Shown one piece after another: positions 9,029-17,305 of a stretch of 64,000 bases of DNA. Source of the DNA: an uncultured Pelagibacteraceae bacterium. GTDB lineage: Bacteria > Pseudomonadota > Alphaproteobacteria > Pelagibacterales > Pelagibacteraceae. The notes beneath the pieces were generated by a model that was given only the letters and a program-made list of their open reading frames with translations, did no database searches and was not told the origin of the DNA. Each line of letters opens with the position of its first letter. The first letter of the stretch is position 1. The stretch lies in assembly GCA_902556265.1 (NCBI GenBank), contig CACDVM010000001.1, positions 62,001 to 126,000 of the forward strand, read 5' to 3'. Made by a program: the position numbers and the translations under genes.

Positions 9029-10200
9029 ATTTTCTCGATACACAAAGCTATACCCATTCCTCCACCTATACAAAGTGTTGCACAACCTTTATTTTTGTTT
9101 TGTCTTTTCATCTCATGAATTAGTGTAACCAATATTCTGGCTCCTGAAGCTCCAATCGGATGACCAAGAGCAATTGCTCCACCGTTCACATTTACTTTAT
9201 TTTGGTCAATACCTAGTTCACGAATTACAGCAATAGTTTGAGCGGCAAAGGCTTCATTTATTTCAAATAAATCAATTTCATTTATATTCCATTTTGCCTT
9301 TTTAATTGACTCTCGAACAGCTTCAATTGGTCCCAATCCCATGAAGGCAGGATCTACTCCAACTGCAGCCCAAGACACTATTTTTGCTAGTGGTGTAATG
9401 GATTTTTTTTCAGCCTCTTCTAGAGTAGTTAATAATAAAGCTGCAGCTCCATCATTTATCCCTGAGGAGTTTCCCGGTGTAACCGTTCCATTTTCTTTAA
9501 AGCTTGTTTTTAATTTTTTTAAATCAGATAATTTTAAACCTGCTCTTGGATGTTCATCTTTTTCTAAAATATGTCCATGCTGATTTATCATTATTAACTC
9601 ATCATCAAATTTATTTTTATTATTCGCTTCCTCTGTTTTTTTTTGAGAATTTAGAGCAAATTTATCTTGTTCTTCTCTTGTTATATCAAATTTTTTTGCA
9701 ACATTTTCTGCAGTTATACCCATATGATAATTATTGAAAGCATCTGTTAACCCGTCATTAATCAATGTATCTACTAGTTTTTCTTTTGAAATTTTTTTTT
9801 CATCTCTATAAAAAATTGAATGAGAGGCTAATGACATATTCTCTTGACCTCCAGAAATTATATTTTTTGCATCCCCTAATTTGATTGATTGATAACCTGC
9901 AATTACTGCTCTTAATCCAGACCCACATACTTGATTAACTATATGGCTTGGTTTAGAGTCTGGTATGCCAGCATATATTGCGGCCTGTCTAGCTGGATTT
10001 TGTCCACATCCAGCAGTTAACACTTGCCCTATAATAACTTCATCAATTTCATCATTATTAAATTTTGATTTTTTTAAAACTTCTTTTATTGTAATAGCTC
10101 CAAGTTGATCAGCTTTAATTTTTTTTAATGAACCTTTAAATGCACCTATTGGAGTTCTAACCCCACAAATAATGACAACTTCTTTTGATTTATCAGCCAT
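9025..10200 (-). CDS. atoB: Acetyl-CoA acetyltransferase (thiolase)
   Basis: Biosynthetic/degradative thiolase II (391 residues) interconverting two acetyl-CoA and acetoacetyl-CoA. The acylated cysteine is Cys92 in [11 protein letters not shown]. The catalytic His lies in [17 protein letters not shown] and the second Cys in TLCIGGGMG near the C-terminus. No phaB or CoA-transferase adjoins it, so the pathway (acetoacetate use, beta-oxidation or polyhydroxyalkanoate) cannot be decided; phaA is an equally valid symbol. It is a single gene convergent with the 38-residue ORF and divergent from tRNA-Arg. Confidence 0.92.
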   Translation of the reverse strand: MADKSKEVVIICGVRTPIGAFKGSLKKIKADQLGAITIKEVLKKSKFNNDEIDEVIIGQVLTAGCGQNPARQAAIYAGIPDSKPSHIVNQVCGSGLRAVIAGYQSIKLGDAKNIISGGQENMSLASHSIFYRDEKKISKEKLVDTLINDGLTDAFNNYHMGITAENVAKKFDITREEQDKFALNSQKKTEEANNKNKFDDELIMINQHGHILEKDEHPRAGLKLSDLKKLKTSFKENGTVTPGNSSGINDGAAALLLTTLEEAEKKSITPLAKIVSWAAVGVDPAFMGLGPIEAVRESIKKAKWNINEIDLFEINEAFAAQTIAVIRELGIDQNKVNVNGGAIALGHPIGASGARILVTLIHEMKRQNKNKGCATLCIGGGMGIALCIEKI

Positions 10201-10272
10201 AAAATTTAAAATTTGTCTTATATTTAAAATACACTAAAAATTAATATACTATAATTAAATAAATTTATAAAT

Positions 10273-10349
10273 GCGCCTGTAGCTCAACTGGATAGAGCGC
10301 TTGGCTACGGACCAGGAGGTTCTGGGTTCGACTCCTAGCAGGCGCACCA
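10273..10349 (+). tRNA. tRNA-Arg (anticodon ACG)
   Basis: A complete cloverleaf can be folded by eye. The acceptor stem is GCGCCTG/CAGGCGC, the D stem GCTC/GAGC, and the anticodon stem CTTGG/CCAGG with loop CTACGGA (anticodon ACG, reading CGN codons after A34 deamination). The T arm carries the TTCGA motif. The 3' CCA is encoded (10347-10349). Length is 77 bases with CCA. It lies upstream of two same-strand small genes and may be cotranscribed with them. Confidence 0.96.
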
Positions 10350-10364
10350 CTTAAAGGATTAAAT

Positions 10365-10463
10365 ATGTTTAAATGGTTGTTTAAATCTTCACTACAAATG
10401 TCAGTAATTTATTTCTTTTTATTTATCTTTATAATTTTATTAATTTTAACTTTTGTATTATAA
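10365..10463 (+). CDS. Small single-pass membrane protein (32 aa)
   Basis: ATG at 10365, TAA at 10461-10463. An AAAGGA ribosome-binding site lies at 10353-10358, six bases before the start, which makes this one of the better supported small ORFs here. The N-terminal ten residues (MFKWLFKSSL) are basic and aromatic. The remainder (about residues 12-32) is one continuous hydrophobic helix rich in Phe, Ile and Leu, so a membrane-anchored micropeptide is likely. It lies between tRNA-Arg and the thioesterase gene. No known family is recognised. Confidence 0.55.
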   Translation: MFKWLFKSSLQMSVIYFFLFIFIILLILTFVL

Positions 10464-10469
10464 AAAACT

Positions 10470-10895
10470 ATGGATAAAAAATTTGAACAAATAAGCTTAA
10501 AGCAAGGATTTATGAAACATAATGGTGGAGTTTTTTTTAAAAATATTTCAGATACAGAATATGAATTTAAATCAACCATAAATGAAAATCATTTAAATTC
10601 TGCCGGTATTACACATGGTGGATACTTATCTGCTTTAGTAGATGCGGGCGCTGGAACTGCTGCACATAGAACAGCTAACAATGCACCGTGTGTAACAATT
10701 TCATTAGATCTTAAATTTATAGGTGCATCAAAAGTTGGAGATGAAATAATTGGAAATGTTAAGATTTTAAAAAAAACTAAAACTCTTGTTTTTTTGTTTT
10801 GTGAATTAAAGTGCAATAATAAAATTATAACTTCCGCATCTGGAGTTTGGAAAATTTTAAAAGAAAAGGTATCTGATTTTGGACCTGGCGGATAA
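10470..10895 (+). CDS. PaaI-type hotdog-fold thioesterase
   Basis: A 141-residue hotdog-fold acyl-CoA thioesterase of the PaaI/YbgC-like group. The family motif ITHGGYLSALVDAGAGTAAH (HGG followed by a helix carrying Asp) is at about residues 48-67, and the beta strand TISLDLKFIGASKVGDEI follows. These enzymes are usually cytosolic tetramers hydrolysing aromatic or short acyl-CoA esters; the substrate cannot be told here. It starts 6 bases after the 32-residue membrane ORF. Confidence 0.85.
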   Translation: MDKKFEQISLKQGFMKHNGGVFFKNISDTEYEFKSTINENHLNSAGITHGGYLSALVDAGAGTAAHRTANNAPCVTISLDLKFIGASKVGDEIIGNVKILKKTKTLVFLFCELKCNNKIITSASGVWKILKEKVSDFGPGG

Positions 10896-11069
10896 GACTA
10901 TTTATGAAATTAAAGTTATAATAATAATTCTAATTATGTTAAACTAAGTTTGATTAAATGGTAAAATGAGAACTTTTAATTCTCCGATTCGGTCATGTTT
11001 TAGTCTATTTTTGTTCTTTAAGACCAACAACATCTGGTAGATAAAAAATTAACCATACCAAAGATAGAA

Positions 11070-13538
11070 ATGATTAAAAATAAAATTACAGCTGTTCTTG
11101 GTCCCACTAATACTGGAAAAACTCATTTAGCCATTGAAACAATGTTGTCTTTCGATAGTGGAATGATTGGGTTTCCTTTAAGATTACTTGCTCGAGAGGT
11201 TTATGACAAAGTCATAAAAAGAACAAGTTTGGATAAAGTCGCTCTAATTACAGGAGAAGAAAAAATTATTCCACCTAATGCAAAATATTATTTGTGTACA
11301 GTTGAATCAATGCCTATCGATAAACAACTAGATTTTGTTGGTGTTGATGAAATTCAAATGTGTGCAGATCATGAACGTGGCCATATATTTACAGATAGAT
11401 TGTTAAATATGCGTGGCAACAAACTCACTATGCTTATGGGTTCCAATACAATTAAAAATATCATTTCAAAATTAGATGATGATATTGAATTTATAAATAG
11501 AAATAGACTATCTAAACTTTCCTATGCAGGTCATAAGAAAATTTCGAGGATTCAGCGAAAAACTGCAATTATTGCGTTTTCTGCTGAAGAAGTTTATGCA
11601 ATTGCCGAACTGATAAGAAGACAAAAAGGTGGGGCTGCAATAGTTATGGGTTCCCTCAGTCCAAAAACAAGAAATGCCCAAGTTGAATTATATCAATCAG
11701 GTGATGTAGATTTTCTTGTTGCTACAGATGCAATAGGAATGGGTATAAATATGGATCTCGATCATATTTATTTTTCAAATTTAAAAAAATTTGATGGTAG
11801 AAAATTAAGAAAATTAAACTTATCTGAAATCGGACAAATTGCAGGCAGAGCAGGAAGGTATTTAAACGATGGTAGTTTTGGTATTACAGGTGAATGTAAA
11901 GATATAAATCCAGAGGAAGTTGATTTATTAGAAAATCATAAATTTGAGGAAATTCAATCCTTATTTTGGAGAAATTCCAATTTAAATTTTAATAATTCTT
12001 TTGCTTTAATAAAATCATTGGATGAAAAACCTCACAAAGCTTGGTTAAAAAAAATACACGAATGTGAAGATGAAAAGGCACTAAAATTTTTTTTGAGAGA
12101 TAATAATTTTAAAGATATTACATTTGACTCAAAAAAATTAAGTTTACTATGGGAATGTTGTCAAATTCCTGATTTTGTCAAGAAAACATATGGTAATCAC
12201 TATGAGGTTATAGGAAATGTTTTTAAATTTTTAAATAGTGAAAAAGGCAAAATTACTGACGAGTACATGCATCTCCAGCTTATGAAACTTGACAAATTAG
12301 ATGGAAATGTCGATTCTTTGTCAAATAGAATTGCAAATGTAAGAACTTGGTCTTATGTTTCAAATAAAAATAATTGGATAGAAAAACAAAATTATTGGAT
12401 TGAAAAAACAAAATTATTAGAAGATAAACTTTCAGATAGACTTCATGAAGAACTTACAAAAACATTTATTGATAAAAGAGCAAGTGTTCTTGCCAGAGGT
12501 TTGAAACAAGATATGAAATTTAATACAAAAATTTTAGAAAATAATGATGTAATTATAGATGAACAATTTATAGGAAAAATTAATGGTTTAAAATTAGAAT
12601 TAGATTTAAAAAAAGGTGCACTACAAACCGACATAAAATCCCTAAAAAAAGCAGCAAGACAAACTGTGGGTCCAGAACTTGAAAAAAGAATTCAAAGAGT
12701 AATAGACACAGGCTTAATTGAGCTTGAAAGTGACTTTAAGATTTATTGGAAAAAATCACCAATTAGTAAATTAGTACCAGGTAATGATTATCTTAATCCA
12801 AATTTAGAATTAATTGTCGATGATATCTTGGAAAATAAGGAAAGACAAAAATTAATAATATTTTTAGAAAAATGGATACAAAATAAAATTGATACAGTTT
12901 TAAAAAGTCTTATAGATTTAAAAGATTTAAAAGATAAGAATTCCTCAATTAAAGCTCTTGCTTATCAACTTTATGAAAACAATGGTGTTCTTAAAAGAGA
13001 TCAAGTTTCTGAATACTTAAAAAAACTTGGTCAAAATGAGAGAAAAATTTTAAGAGATTTGGGAGTTAAGTTTGGAAGATATCATGTTTTTTTGCATAGA
13101 TTGATTAAACCTGAAGCTGTTTCCTTAAGGACTTTACTTTGGAAAAATTACCATCAAAAATACTTTAATTTAAAACCTCCAACTTTTGGCTTGAATTTTT
13201 TAGATGATAAGAATTTAAAAAATAAAAATTTTATGCTTCTTTGTGGATTCGAAAAATTTGATAATTTTTTTGTTCGGATTGATATTTTAGAAAGATTATT
13301 TGTACAAATAATAAATTCTGATAAAGAAATTAAAATGGTTCCAGAGATGCTAAATTTATTAGGATGTAGTAAAGAAAATTTTAAAAAACTCTTAAAGAAA
13401 ATGAATTATAAAATAATAGAAAAAGATAATGAATCATTTTTTAAGTATTTACCTCAAAAAAGTAATAAAAATTTTTCCAATAAAAAAAATATCAAGGAAA
13501 ATCCTTTTGGTATTTTAAAAAATCTAAATTTAAATTAG
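11070..13538 (+). CDS. SUV3-like superfamily 2 RNA helicase
   Basis: An 822-residue SF2 helicase resembling mitochondrial SUV3 and its alphaproteobacterial relatives. Walker A is GPTNTGKTHLA near residue 11. The DExH-like box is VDEIQMCAD. The C-terminal helicase motif QIAGRAGRYLNDG (motif VI) is near residue 258, preceded by ATDAIGMGINMDLDHI. The remaining roughly 500 residues are Lys-rich and helical without a clear domain. Likely role: ATP-dependent RNA unwinding in RNA decay. In many alphaproteobacteria this helicase precedes an S4-domain gene, ferredoxin and CarD. Here a TerB-like gene occupies the S4 position. The gene starts an operon running through fdxA and carD. Confidence 0.88.
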   Translation: MIKNKITAVLGPTNTGKTHLAIETMLSFDSGMIGFPLRLLAREVYDKVIKRTSLDKVALITGEEKIIPPNAKYYLCTVESMPIDKQLDFVGVDEIQMCADHERGHIFTDRLLNMRGNKLTMLMGSNTIKNIISKLDDDIEFINRNRLSKLSYAGHKKISRIQRKTAIIAFSAEEVYAIAELIRRQKGGAAIVMGSLSPKTRNAQVELYQSGDVDFLVATDAIGMGINMDLDHIYFSNLKKFDGRKLRKLNLSEIGQIAGRAGRYLNDGSFGITGECKDINPEEVDLLENHKFEEIQSLFWRNSNLNFNNSFALIKSLDEKPHKAWLKKIHECEDEKALKFFLRDNNFKDITFDSKKLSLLWECCQIPDFVKKTYGNHYEVIGNVFKFLNSEKGKITDEYMHLQLMKLDKLDGNVDSLSNRIANVRTWSYVSNKNNWIEKQNYWIEKTKLLEDKLSDRLHEELTKTFIDKRASVLARGLKQDMKFNTKILENNDVIIDEQFIGKINGLKLELDLKKGALQTDIKSLKKAARQTVGPELEKRIQRVIDTGLIELESDFKIYWKKSPISKLVPGNDYLNPNLELIVDDILENKERQKLIIFLEKWIQNKIDTVLKSLIDLKDLKDKNSSIKALAYQLYENNGVLKRDQVSEYLKKLGQNERKILRDLGVKFGRYHVFLHRLIKPEAVSLRTLLWKNYHQKYFNLKPPTFGLNFLDDKNLKNKNFMLLCGFEKFDNFFVRIDILERLFVQIINSDKEIKMVPEMLNLLGCSKENFKKLLKKMNYKIIEKDNESFFKYLPQKSNKNFSNKKNIKENPFGILKNLNLN

Positions 13539-13544
13539 AGATTC

Positions 13545-13958
13545 ATGTTTTTTAAAAATAGTAATAATAAAGATAAAAATGATGATCTGGCAAAAGTAGC
13601 GGCACTATTGATACATGCGGCAAAAATTGATGAAAATTATTCAGACCAAGAAGAAAAAATAATCAAAGACGCTCTATTAAAAATCGGTGCAGACAATAAA
13701 GATATCGATAGGTTAATAACTAAAGGATTAGAAATTGAGACAAATTCAAACCAAATTTTAGATTTTACAAAAGAAGTTAAATTGATGGAAAATACTAATA
13801 AAATAAAAATTATTGAAACCCTTTGGCGTATTATTTACTCAAATAAAGAAGCCGATATTTATGAAACAAACCTAATGAGAAGACTTGGTGGATTATTATA
13901 TATTGACAATAAAATTATGGGCGATATCAAAGAAAAAATTAAAAAAGAAAATTCATAA
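13545..13958 (+). CDS. TerB-family protein
   Basis: A 137-residue acidic, all-helical protein with the TerB/DjlA-like pattern: [20 protein letters not shown] (acidic metal-binding loop near residue 35) and [17 protein letters not shown] near residue 90. TerB-like domains occur widely in stress and membrane-associated proteins; their biochemical role is poorly defined. It lies six bases after the helicase stop, and its own stop overlaps the fdxA start (TAATG). The tellurite label is historical and is not implied here. Confidence 0.75.
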   Translation: MFFKNSNNKDKNDDLAKVAALLIHAAKIDENYSDQEEKIIKDALLKIGADNKDIDRLITKGLEIETNSNQILDFTKEVKLMENTNKIKIIETLWRIIYSNKEADIYETNLMRRLGGLLYIDNKIMGDIKEKIKKENS

Positions 13959-14284
13959 TGACTTACATAGTAAATGATAAATGTATTAAGTGTAAATATA
14001 CAGATTGTGTTGAGGTATGCCCTGTAGATTGTTTTTACGAGGGCGAAAATATGCTTGTAATTAAACCTGATGAGTGTATAGATTGTGGCGTTTGTGAACC
14101 AGAATGTCCAGTTGATGCTATAAAAGCAGATACAGAGGCTGGTAGCGAAAAATGGCTTGAGATCAATACTAAGTATTCAGAAATCTGGCCTAATATAACT
14201 GAAAAAAAAGATCCTCCCGCGGATCATGAAAAATTTAAAGATGAAAAAGATAAGTTTGAAAAATATTTTAAAGAAAACATTTAA
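13958..14284 (+). CDS. fdxA: 7Fe ferredoxin (FdxA type)
   Basis: A 108-residue soluble ferredoxin. The N-terminal cluster motif [19 protein letters not shown] has the altered spacing of the 3Fe-4S half. [16 protein letters not shown] supplies the 4Fe-4S cluster. The acidic C-terminal tail ([17 protein letters not shown]) is typical of the FdxA family in proteobacteria. It carries low-potential electrons, but the partners are unknown. It is translationally coupled to the TerB-like gene upstream, and its 3' end overlaps the carD reading frame by 59 bases. Confidence 0.92.
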   Translation: MTYIVNDKCIKCKYTDCVEVCPVDCFYEGENMLVIKPDECIDCGVCEPECPVDAIKADTEAGSEKWLEINTKYSEIWPNITEKKDPPADHEKFKDEKDKFEKYFKENI

Positions 14285-15119
14285 AAAAAAATCAAAAACT
14301 AAAAAAAAACAAAAAGTAACTAGATCTAAAGTTGCTAAAACTCAAAAATCATTATCTAAAAAGATAAAAAAAAAAATAGATAAAAAAGGTACTAAATCAA
14401 AAAAAACAATTCTAAAAAAAACTAATAAAGTTAGAGAGACTAAGACTGAGACGAAGAGCGATAATTTAAGAATTCCTAAAACTAACGAAGTAAAACCTGA
14501 AATTAAGAAAGTAAAAAAACAAGAGACTGAAAAACGAGAATATAAAATAAAAGATTATGTTGTTTACCCAAAACATGGTGTTGGGCAAATTACAGAGTTT
14601 AAAAAAATTAATATAGGTGGAATCGATGTTGAAATTTATATAATAAAATTTGAAAAAGATAAAGCTAATGGAATGGTTCCTGTAAATAAACAATCTCATC
14701 TTCGTCCTTTAGCAACCATAAACCAAGTTAATAAATGTCTTTCAATATTAAAAAGTAAACCCAAAATAAAAAGATCAATGTGGAGTAGAAGGGCTCAAGA
14801 ATATGAAGCAAAAATTTCATCAGGAAAAATTTATGAGCTTGCAGAAGTGGTTAGAGATTTAAATAAAGGTGATGATTTAATGGTTGATCAATCTTATAGT
14901 GAAAGACAACTTTTTGAGAAAGCTTACGAAAGACTAGTCTCAGAATTTCAAATTATATTAAACATCTCGTTAGAGGAAACACAAAAAAAAATGAATAAAG
15001 CTCTTAAAAGAAATTTAGCAGTTCAAACTAAAACCAATCCTGTGCCAACAAAAGAAGCTGCTAATGATTTACCTGATAATGAACCTGTTTCAGAAACCGA
15101 AGTTCCATTAGAAGAATAA
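14226..15119 (+). CDS. carD: CarD-family transcription regulator with a lysine-rich N-terminal extension
   Basis: A 297-residue protein. The CarD/CdnL RNA-polymerase-interaction domain starts near residue 105 ([19 protein letters not shown]-like segment; [14 protein letters not shown] follows). A helical DNA-binding part comes next ([28 protein letters not shown]). CarD stabilises open promoter complexes. Residues 1-100 are almost entirely Lys, Thr, Ser and Arg, resembling histone H1 tails, whereas ordinary CarD is about 170 residues. The chosen ATG lies inside fdxA (59-base overlap). ATG 14241 or TTG 14256 are alternatives, and all still overlap fdxA. The acidic C-terminal tail ends at 15119, just before a terminator. 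Confidence 0.88.
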   Translation: MKNLKMKKISLKNILKKTFKKKSKTKKKQKVTRSKVAKTQKSLSKKIKKKIDKKGTKSKKTILKKTNKVRETKTETKSDNLRIPKTNEVKPEIKKVKKQETEKREYKIKDYVVYPKHGVGQITEFKKINIGGIDVEIYIIKFEKDKANGMVPVNKQSHLRPLATINQVNKCLSILKSKPKIKRSMWSRRAQEYEAKISSGKIYELAEVVRDLNKGDDLMVDQSYSERQLFEKAYERLVSEFQIILNISLEETQKKMNKALKRNLAVQTKTNPVPTKEAANDLPDNEPVSETEVPLEE

Positions 15120-15120
15120 A

Positions 15121-15160
15121 AAAAACGCCTCTCACACAAAAAGTTATGAGAAGCGTTTTT
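15121..15160. terminator. Bidirectional intrinsic terminator between carD and the polybasic peptide gene
   Basis: Left arm AAAAACGC-C-TCTCA (15121-15134) pairs with TGAGA-A-GCGTTTTT (15147-15160) apart from one C/A mismatch. The loop is about 12 bases. T-runs are present on both strands. It lies two bases after the carD stop and 21 bases after the stop of the minus-strand peptide gene, so it can end both transcripts. Confidence 0.85.
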
Positions 15161-15180
15161 AATTAAAGAATACTAAGTTA

Positions 15181-15258
15181 CTATCTTCTTCTTCTTTTTT
15201 TAGCTTTTTTCTTAGCTTTTTTCTTAGCCTTCTTTGCTTTTTTTCTTCTCTTAGGCAT
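15181..15258 (-). CDS. 25-residue polybasic (Lys/Arg/Ala) peptide
   Basis: ATG at 15256-15258 and TAG at 15181-15183. The peptide begins MPKRRKKAKKAKKK, continues with Ala every third or fourth residue, and ends in four Arg. It has 13 Lys, 6 Arg and 4 Ala in 25 residues. Expression signals are strong: an AGGGAG ribosome-binding site 7 bases before the ATG, a TTGACA promoter at 15334-15339, and a terminator at 15121-15160. It resembles the tail of histone H1-like or HU-like basic proteins, so nucleic-acid binding is the natural inference. I cannot assign it to a named family. It is too short for routine gene callers. Confidence 0.72.
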   Translation of the reverse strand: MPKRRKKAKKAKKKAKKKAKKRRRR

Positions 15259-15280
15259 CTTTAGCTCCCTTTTTTAGTTA

Positions 15281-15301
15281 AACGAATCAAATTGATTCGT
15301 T
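15281..15301. promoter_or_regulatory. Perfect 21-bp palindrome in the leader of the polybasic peptide gene
   Basis: Arm AACGAATCAA, one central base, then arm TTGATTCGTT: ten perfect base pairs. It lies 23 bases upstream of the peptide start codon and just downstream of the inferred transcription start (about 15304). A near-zero loop disfavours an RNA hairpin and favours a dimeric repressor operator. Each arm contains a GANTC site. Confidence 0.6.
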
Positions 15302-15310
15302 GTTAACTTA

Positions 15311-15339
15311 TTTTTATTTTTTTATGCACGTTATGTCAA
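15311..15339 (-). promoter_or_regulatory. Sigma-70-type promoter of the polybasic peptide gene
   Basis: On the minus strand a consensus -35 TTGACA (15334-15339), a 17-base spacer and a -10-like TAAAAA (15311-15316) precede the palindrome and the ribosome-binding site. The perfect -35 is unusual among the weak promoters of this window and suggests substantial expression. Confidence 0.6.
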
Positions 15340-15456
15340 ATCTTTAATTAAAGTTTAAATTTTCAAAAATAAATTTAAAATAAAATAAAACTTTTATTAT
15401 TTTAAAGTGTAAAAAAGTTAATGTTTATGCGCCTTATAATCAAATATTTTACTCAA

Positions 15457-17157
15457 TTAATAAAGTTTTTCTAAATTTTCTTTATATTTTTCTAAAATTT
15501 TTTTTCTTTTTAGTTTTAATGTTGGTGTTAACATTCCATTTTCAATTGTAAATTCTTCTTTAATTAATTTAAATTTTTTAACTTTTTCTACTAAGGATAA
15601 ACTTTTATTTAAATTTTCTAAGTAAAACTCAATTTCTTTTTTATTTTCCTCACTTTCACTTACTATTAGAGCAACTAAATACGTTTTTTTATCTCCATAA
15701 ACAAAACTTTGCTTAATTTTTTCATTTAGACACAATAAATTTTCAATTTTAGATGGTGAAATATTATCGCCACCAAGATTTACAATAATTTCCTTTTTTC
15801 TGTCAGTTATTTTTAAATTTCCATCTTTAGTTATTTCTCCTATATCTCCAGTATGCAACCAGCCATCCCTAATTATATCGTTCGTTTCCTTTTCCATGTT
15901 CCAATAACCGAGCATTACGTTTTCACCCTTTACTAAAATTTCACCATCATCTGCAATTTTTACTTCATTAGTTTTAAAAGGTGGTCCCACTGTATCAATT
16001 TTGATTTTTCCAGGGATGTTACAACTTACTACGGGAGAAGTTTCTGTTAATCCATATCCTTGTAAAGTGGGCAAACCTATAGAGTTCAGAAATTCACCAA
16101 TTTTTTGATCTAAAGCACCTCCTCCAGAAACGAAAGCTTTTAATCTGCCCCCAAACTGATTTTTTATTTTTCTTCTAACTAGGTATTCACAGAAAAAATT
16201 GATTATTTTTTCCATAAAATTTAGTTTCTCTTTGTTTAATTTTTTTGTTCCAAGAAAAATAGTATTTTCTATTAATTTTTTTTTAAGACCTTTTTGTTTT
16301 GAAATATTGAGTAAAATTTTGCTGTACAAATTTTGGTAAAACCTTGGCACTGCTGTCATAATAGTGGGTTTTGCAATAACCATATTTGGTAATAGTTTTT
16401 CTAAACTTTCAGCATAATAAATTTTTGCTCCAAGTGATATTTGTACGTATTGTACTGTGTGTTCATATGAATGTGATAATGGAAGCCAAGTCAAGAATAC
16501 AGGCAAATCTTTTTTAACAAGCGTATCTAAAATTTCTTTTGCTCCCTCACAATTTGAAAGAATTCCACCATGACTAAGCATCACTCCTTTTGGGTTCCCT
16601 GTCGTTCCTGAGGTATAAATAATACAAGCAAGATCCTTTCTTGATATTTTATTATTATAGTCTTCAGGTGTTTTTGTTTTTATTTGGTCAGAGTATTTTT
16701 CAAAAATATTATGAATACTTTCAATTTTCTCACTTAAATTTTCGATTGATATTATTTTTGTCTCTATTGAAATAAATTTTTCAATCTTCTTTAATTGATT
16801 GTTATTAGAAACAATACATACCTTAGGCTTACAATCTTTTATGATGTAATCATAATCTTTTTCTGAGTAAGTTGTAAATAAAGGAACCGTAACACCTCCT
16901 GCGTTCATAATCGCAATATCGGAAATAAGCCATTCAGGTCGATTTTCTGACAATAAAACGCATCTATCTCCTTTAGATAAAATTTTTTTTAAATATTTTG
17001 ATAAAATTGTAATATGACTTTCTACATGTTCCCAAGTTAAAAAATTTTTATCTTCATCTTTTAACCATCTTAAAAAAGGTTGTTTAGTTAAAGATTTTTT
17101 ATCTTTATATTTTTTATAAAAAAGTTCGACTAAGCTATTTATTTTATTTAGTTCCAT
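15457..17157 (-). CDS. Long-chain acyl-CoA synthetase (AMP-forming)
   Basis: A 566-residue ANL-superfamily enzyme of the FadD/FAA type, activating fatty acids via acyl-AMP to acyl-CoA. The P-loop-like motif YTSGTTGNPKG is at residues 181-191. LPLSHSYEHT, GYGLTETSPVVS and the hinge region GWLHTGDIGEITKDGNLKITDRKK are all present, as is the C-terminal lysine region (LTPTLKLKRKKI). The length and the eukaryotic-like long-chain pattern favour long-chain fatty acids. It is a single gene between tRNA-Leu and the polybasic peptide gene. Confidence 0.88.
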   Translation of the reverse strand: MELNKINSLVELFYKKYKDKKSLTKQPFLRWLKDEDKNFLTWEHVESHITILSKYLKKILSKGDRCVLLSENRPEWLISDIAIMNAGGVTVPLFTTYSEKDYDYIIKDCKPKVCIVSNNNQLKKIEKFISIETKIISIENLSEKIESIHNIFEKYSDQIKTKTPEDYNNKISRKDLACIIYTSGTTGNPKGVMLSHGGILSNCEGAKEILDTLVKKDLPVFLTWLPLSHSYEHTVQYVQISLGAKIYYAESLEKLLPNMVIAKPTIMTAVPRFYQNLYSKILLNISKQKGLKKKLIENTIFLGTKKLNKEKLNFMEKIINFFCEYLVRRKIKNQFGGRLKAFVSGGGALDQKIGEFLNSIGLPTLQGYGLTETSPVVSCNIPGKIKIDTVGPPFKTNEVKIADDGEILVKGENVMLGYWNMEKETNDIIRDGWLHTGDIGEITKDGNLKITDRKKEIIVNLGGDNISPSKIENLLCLNEKIKQSFVYGDKKTYLVALIVSESEENKKEIEFYLENLNKSLSLVEKVKKFKLIKEEFTIENGMLTPTLKLKRKKILEKYKENLEKLY

Positions 17158-17161
17158 ATTA

Positions 17162-17246
17162 TGGTGGGCGAAGAGAGAATCGAACTCTCACTTCTTGCGA
17201 AACACGATTTTGAGTCGTGCGCGTCTACCAGTTCCGCCATTCGCCC
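17162..17246 (-). tRNA. tRNA-Leu (anticodon CAA)
   Basis: On the minus strand the acceptor stem GGGCGAA pairs with TTCGCCC, followed by an encoded ACCA. The anticodon stem CACGA/TCGTG encloses CTCAAAA, giving anticodon CAA for UUG codons. A long variable arm (class II) and TTCGATT in the T loop are present. Length is 85 bases including CCA. Confidence 0.95.
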
Positions 17247-17305
17247 TTAATTATTTAATAATTTATTAAATAGTATAAGAACTAAAATTATATTAAAACC
17301 AAAAA

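Noticed and set aside
10966-11040. 24-codon ORF beginning MRTFNSPIRSC between the thioesterase and the helicase
   Set aside because: No ribosome-binding site, codons such as CCG and CGG unlike its neighbours, and no protein-like hydrophobic or charged pattern. The stretch may be the helicase leader or a small RNA, but I cannot support either.
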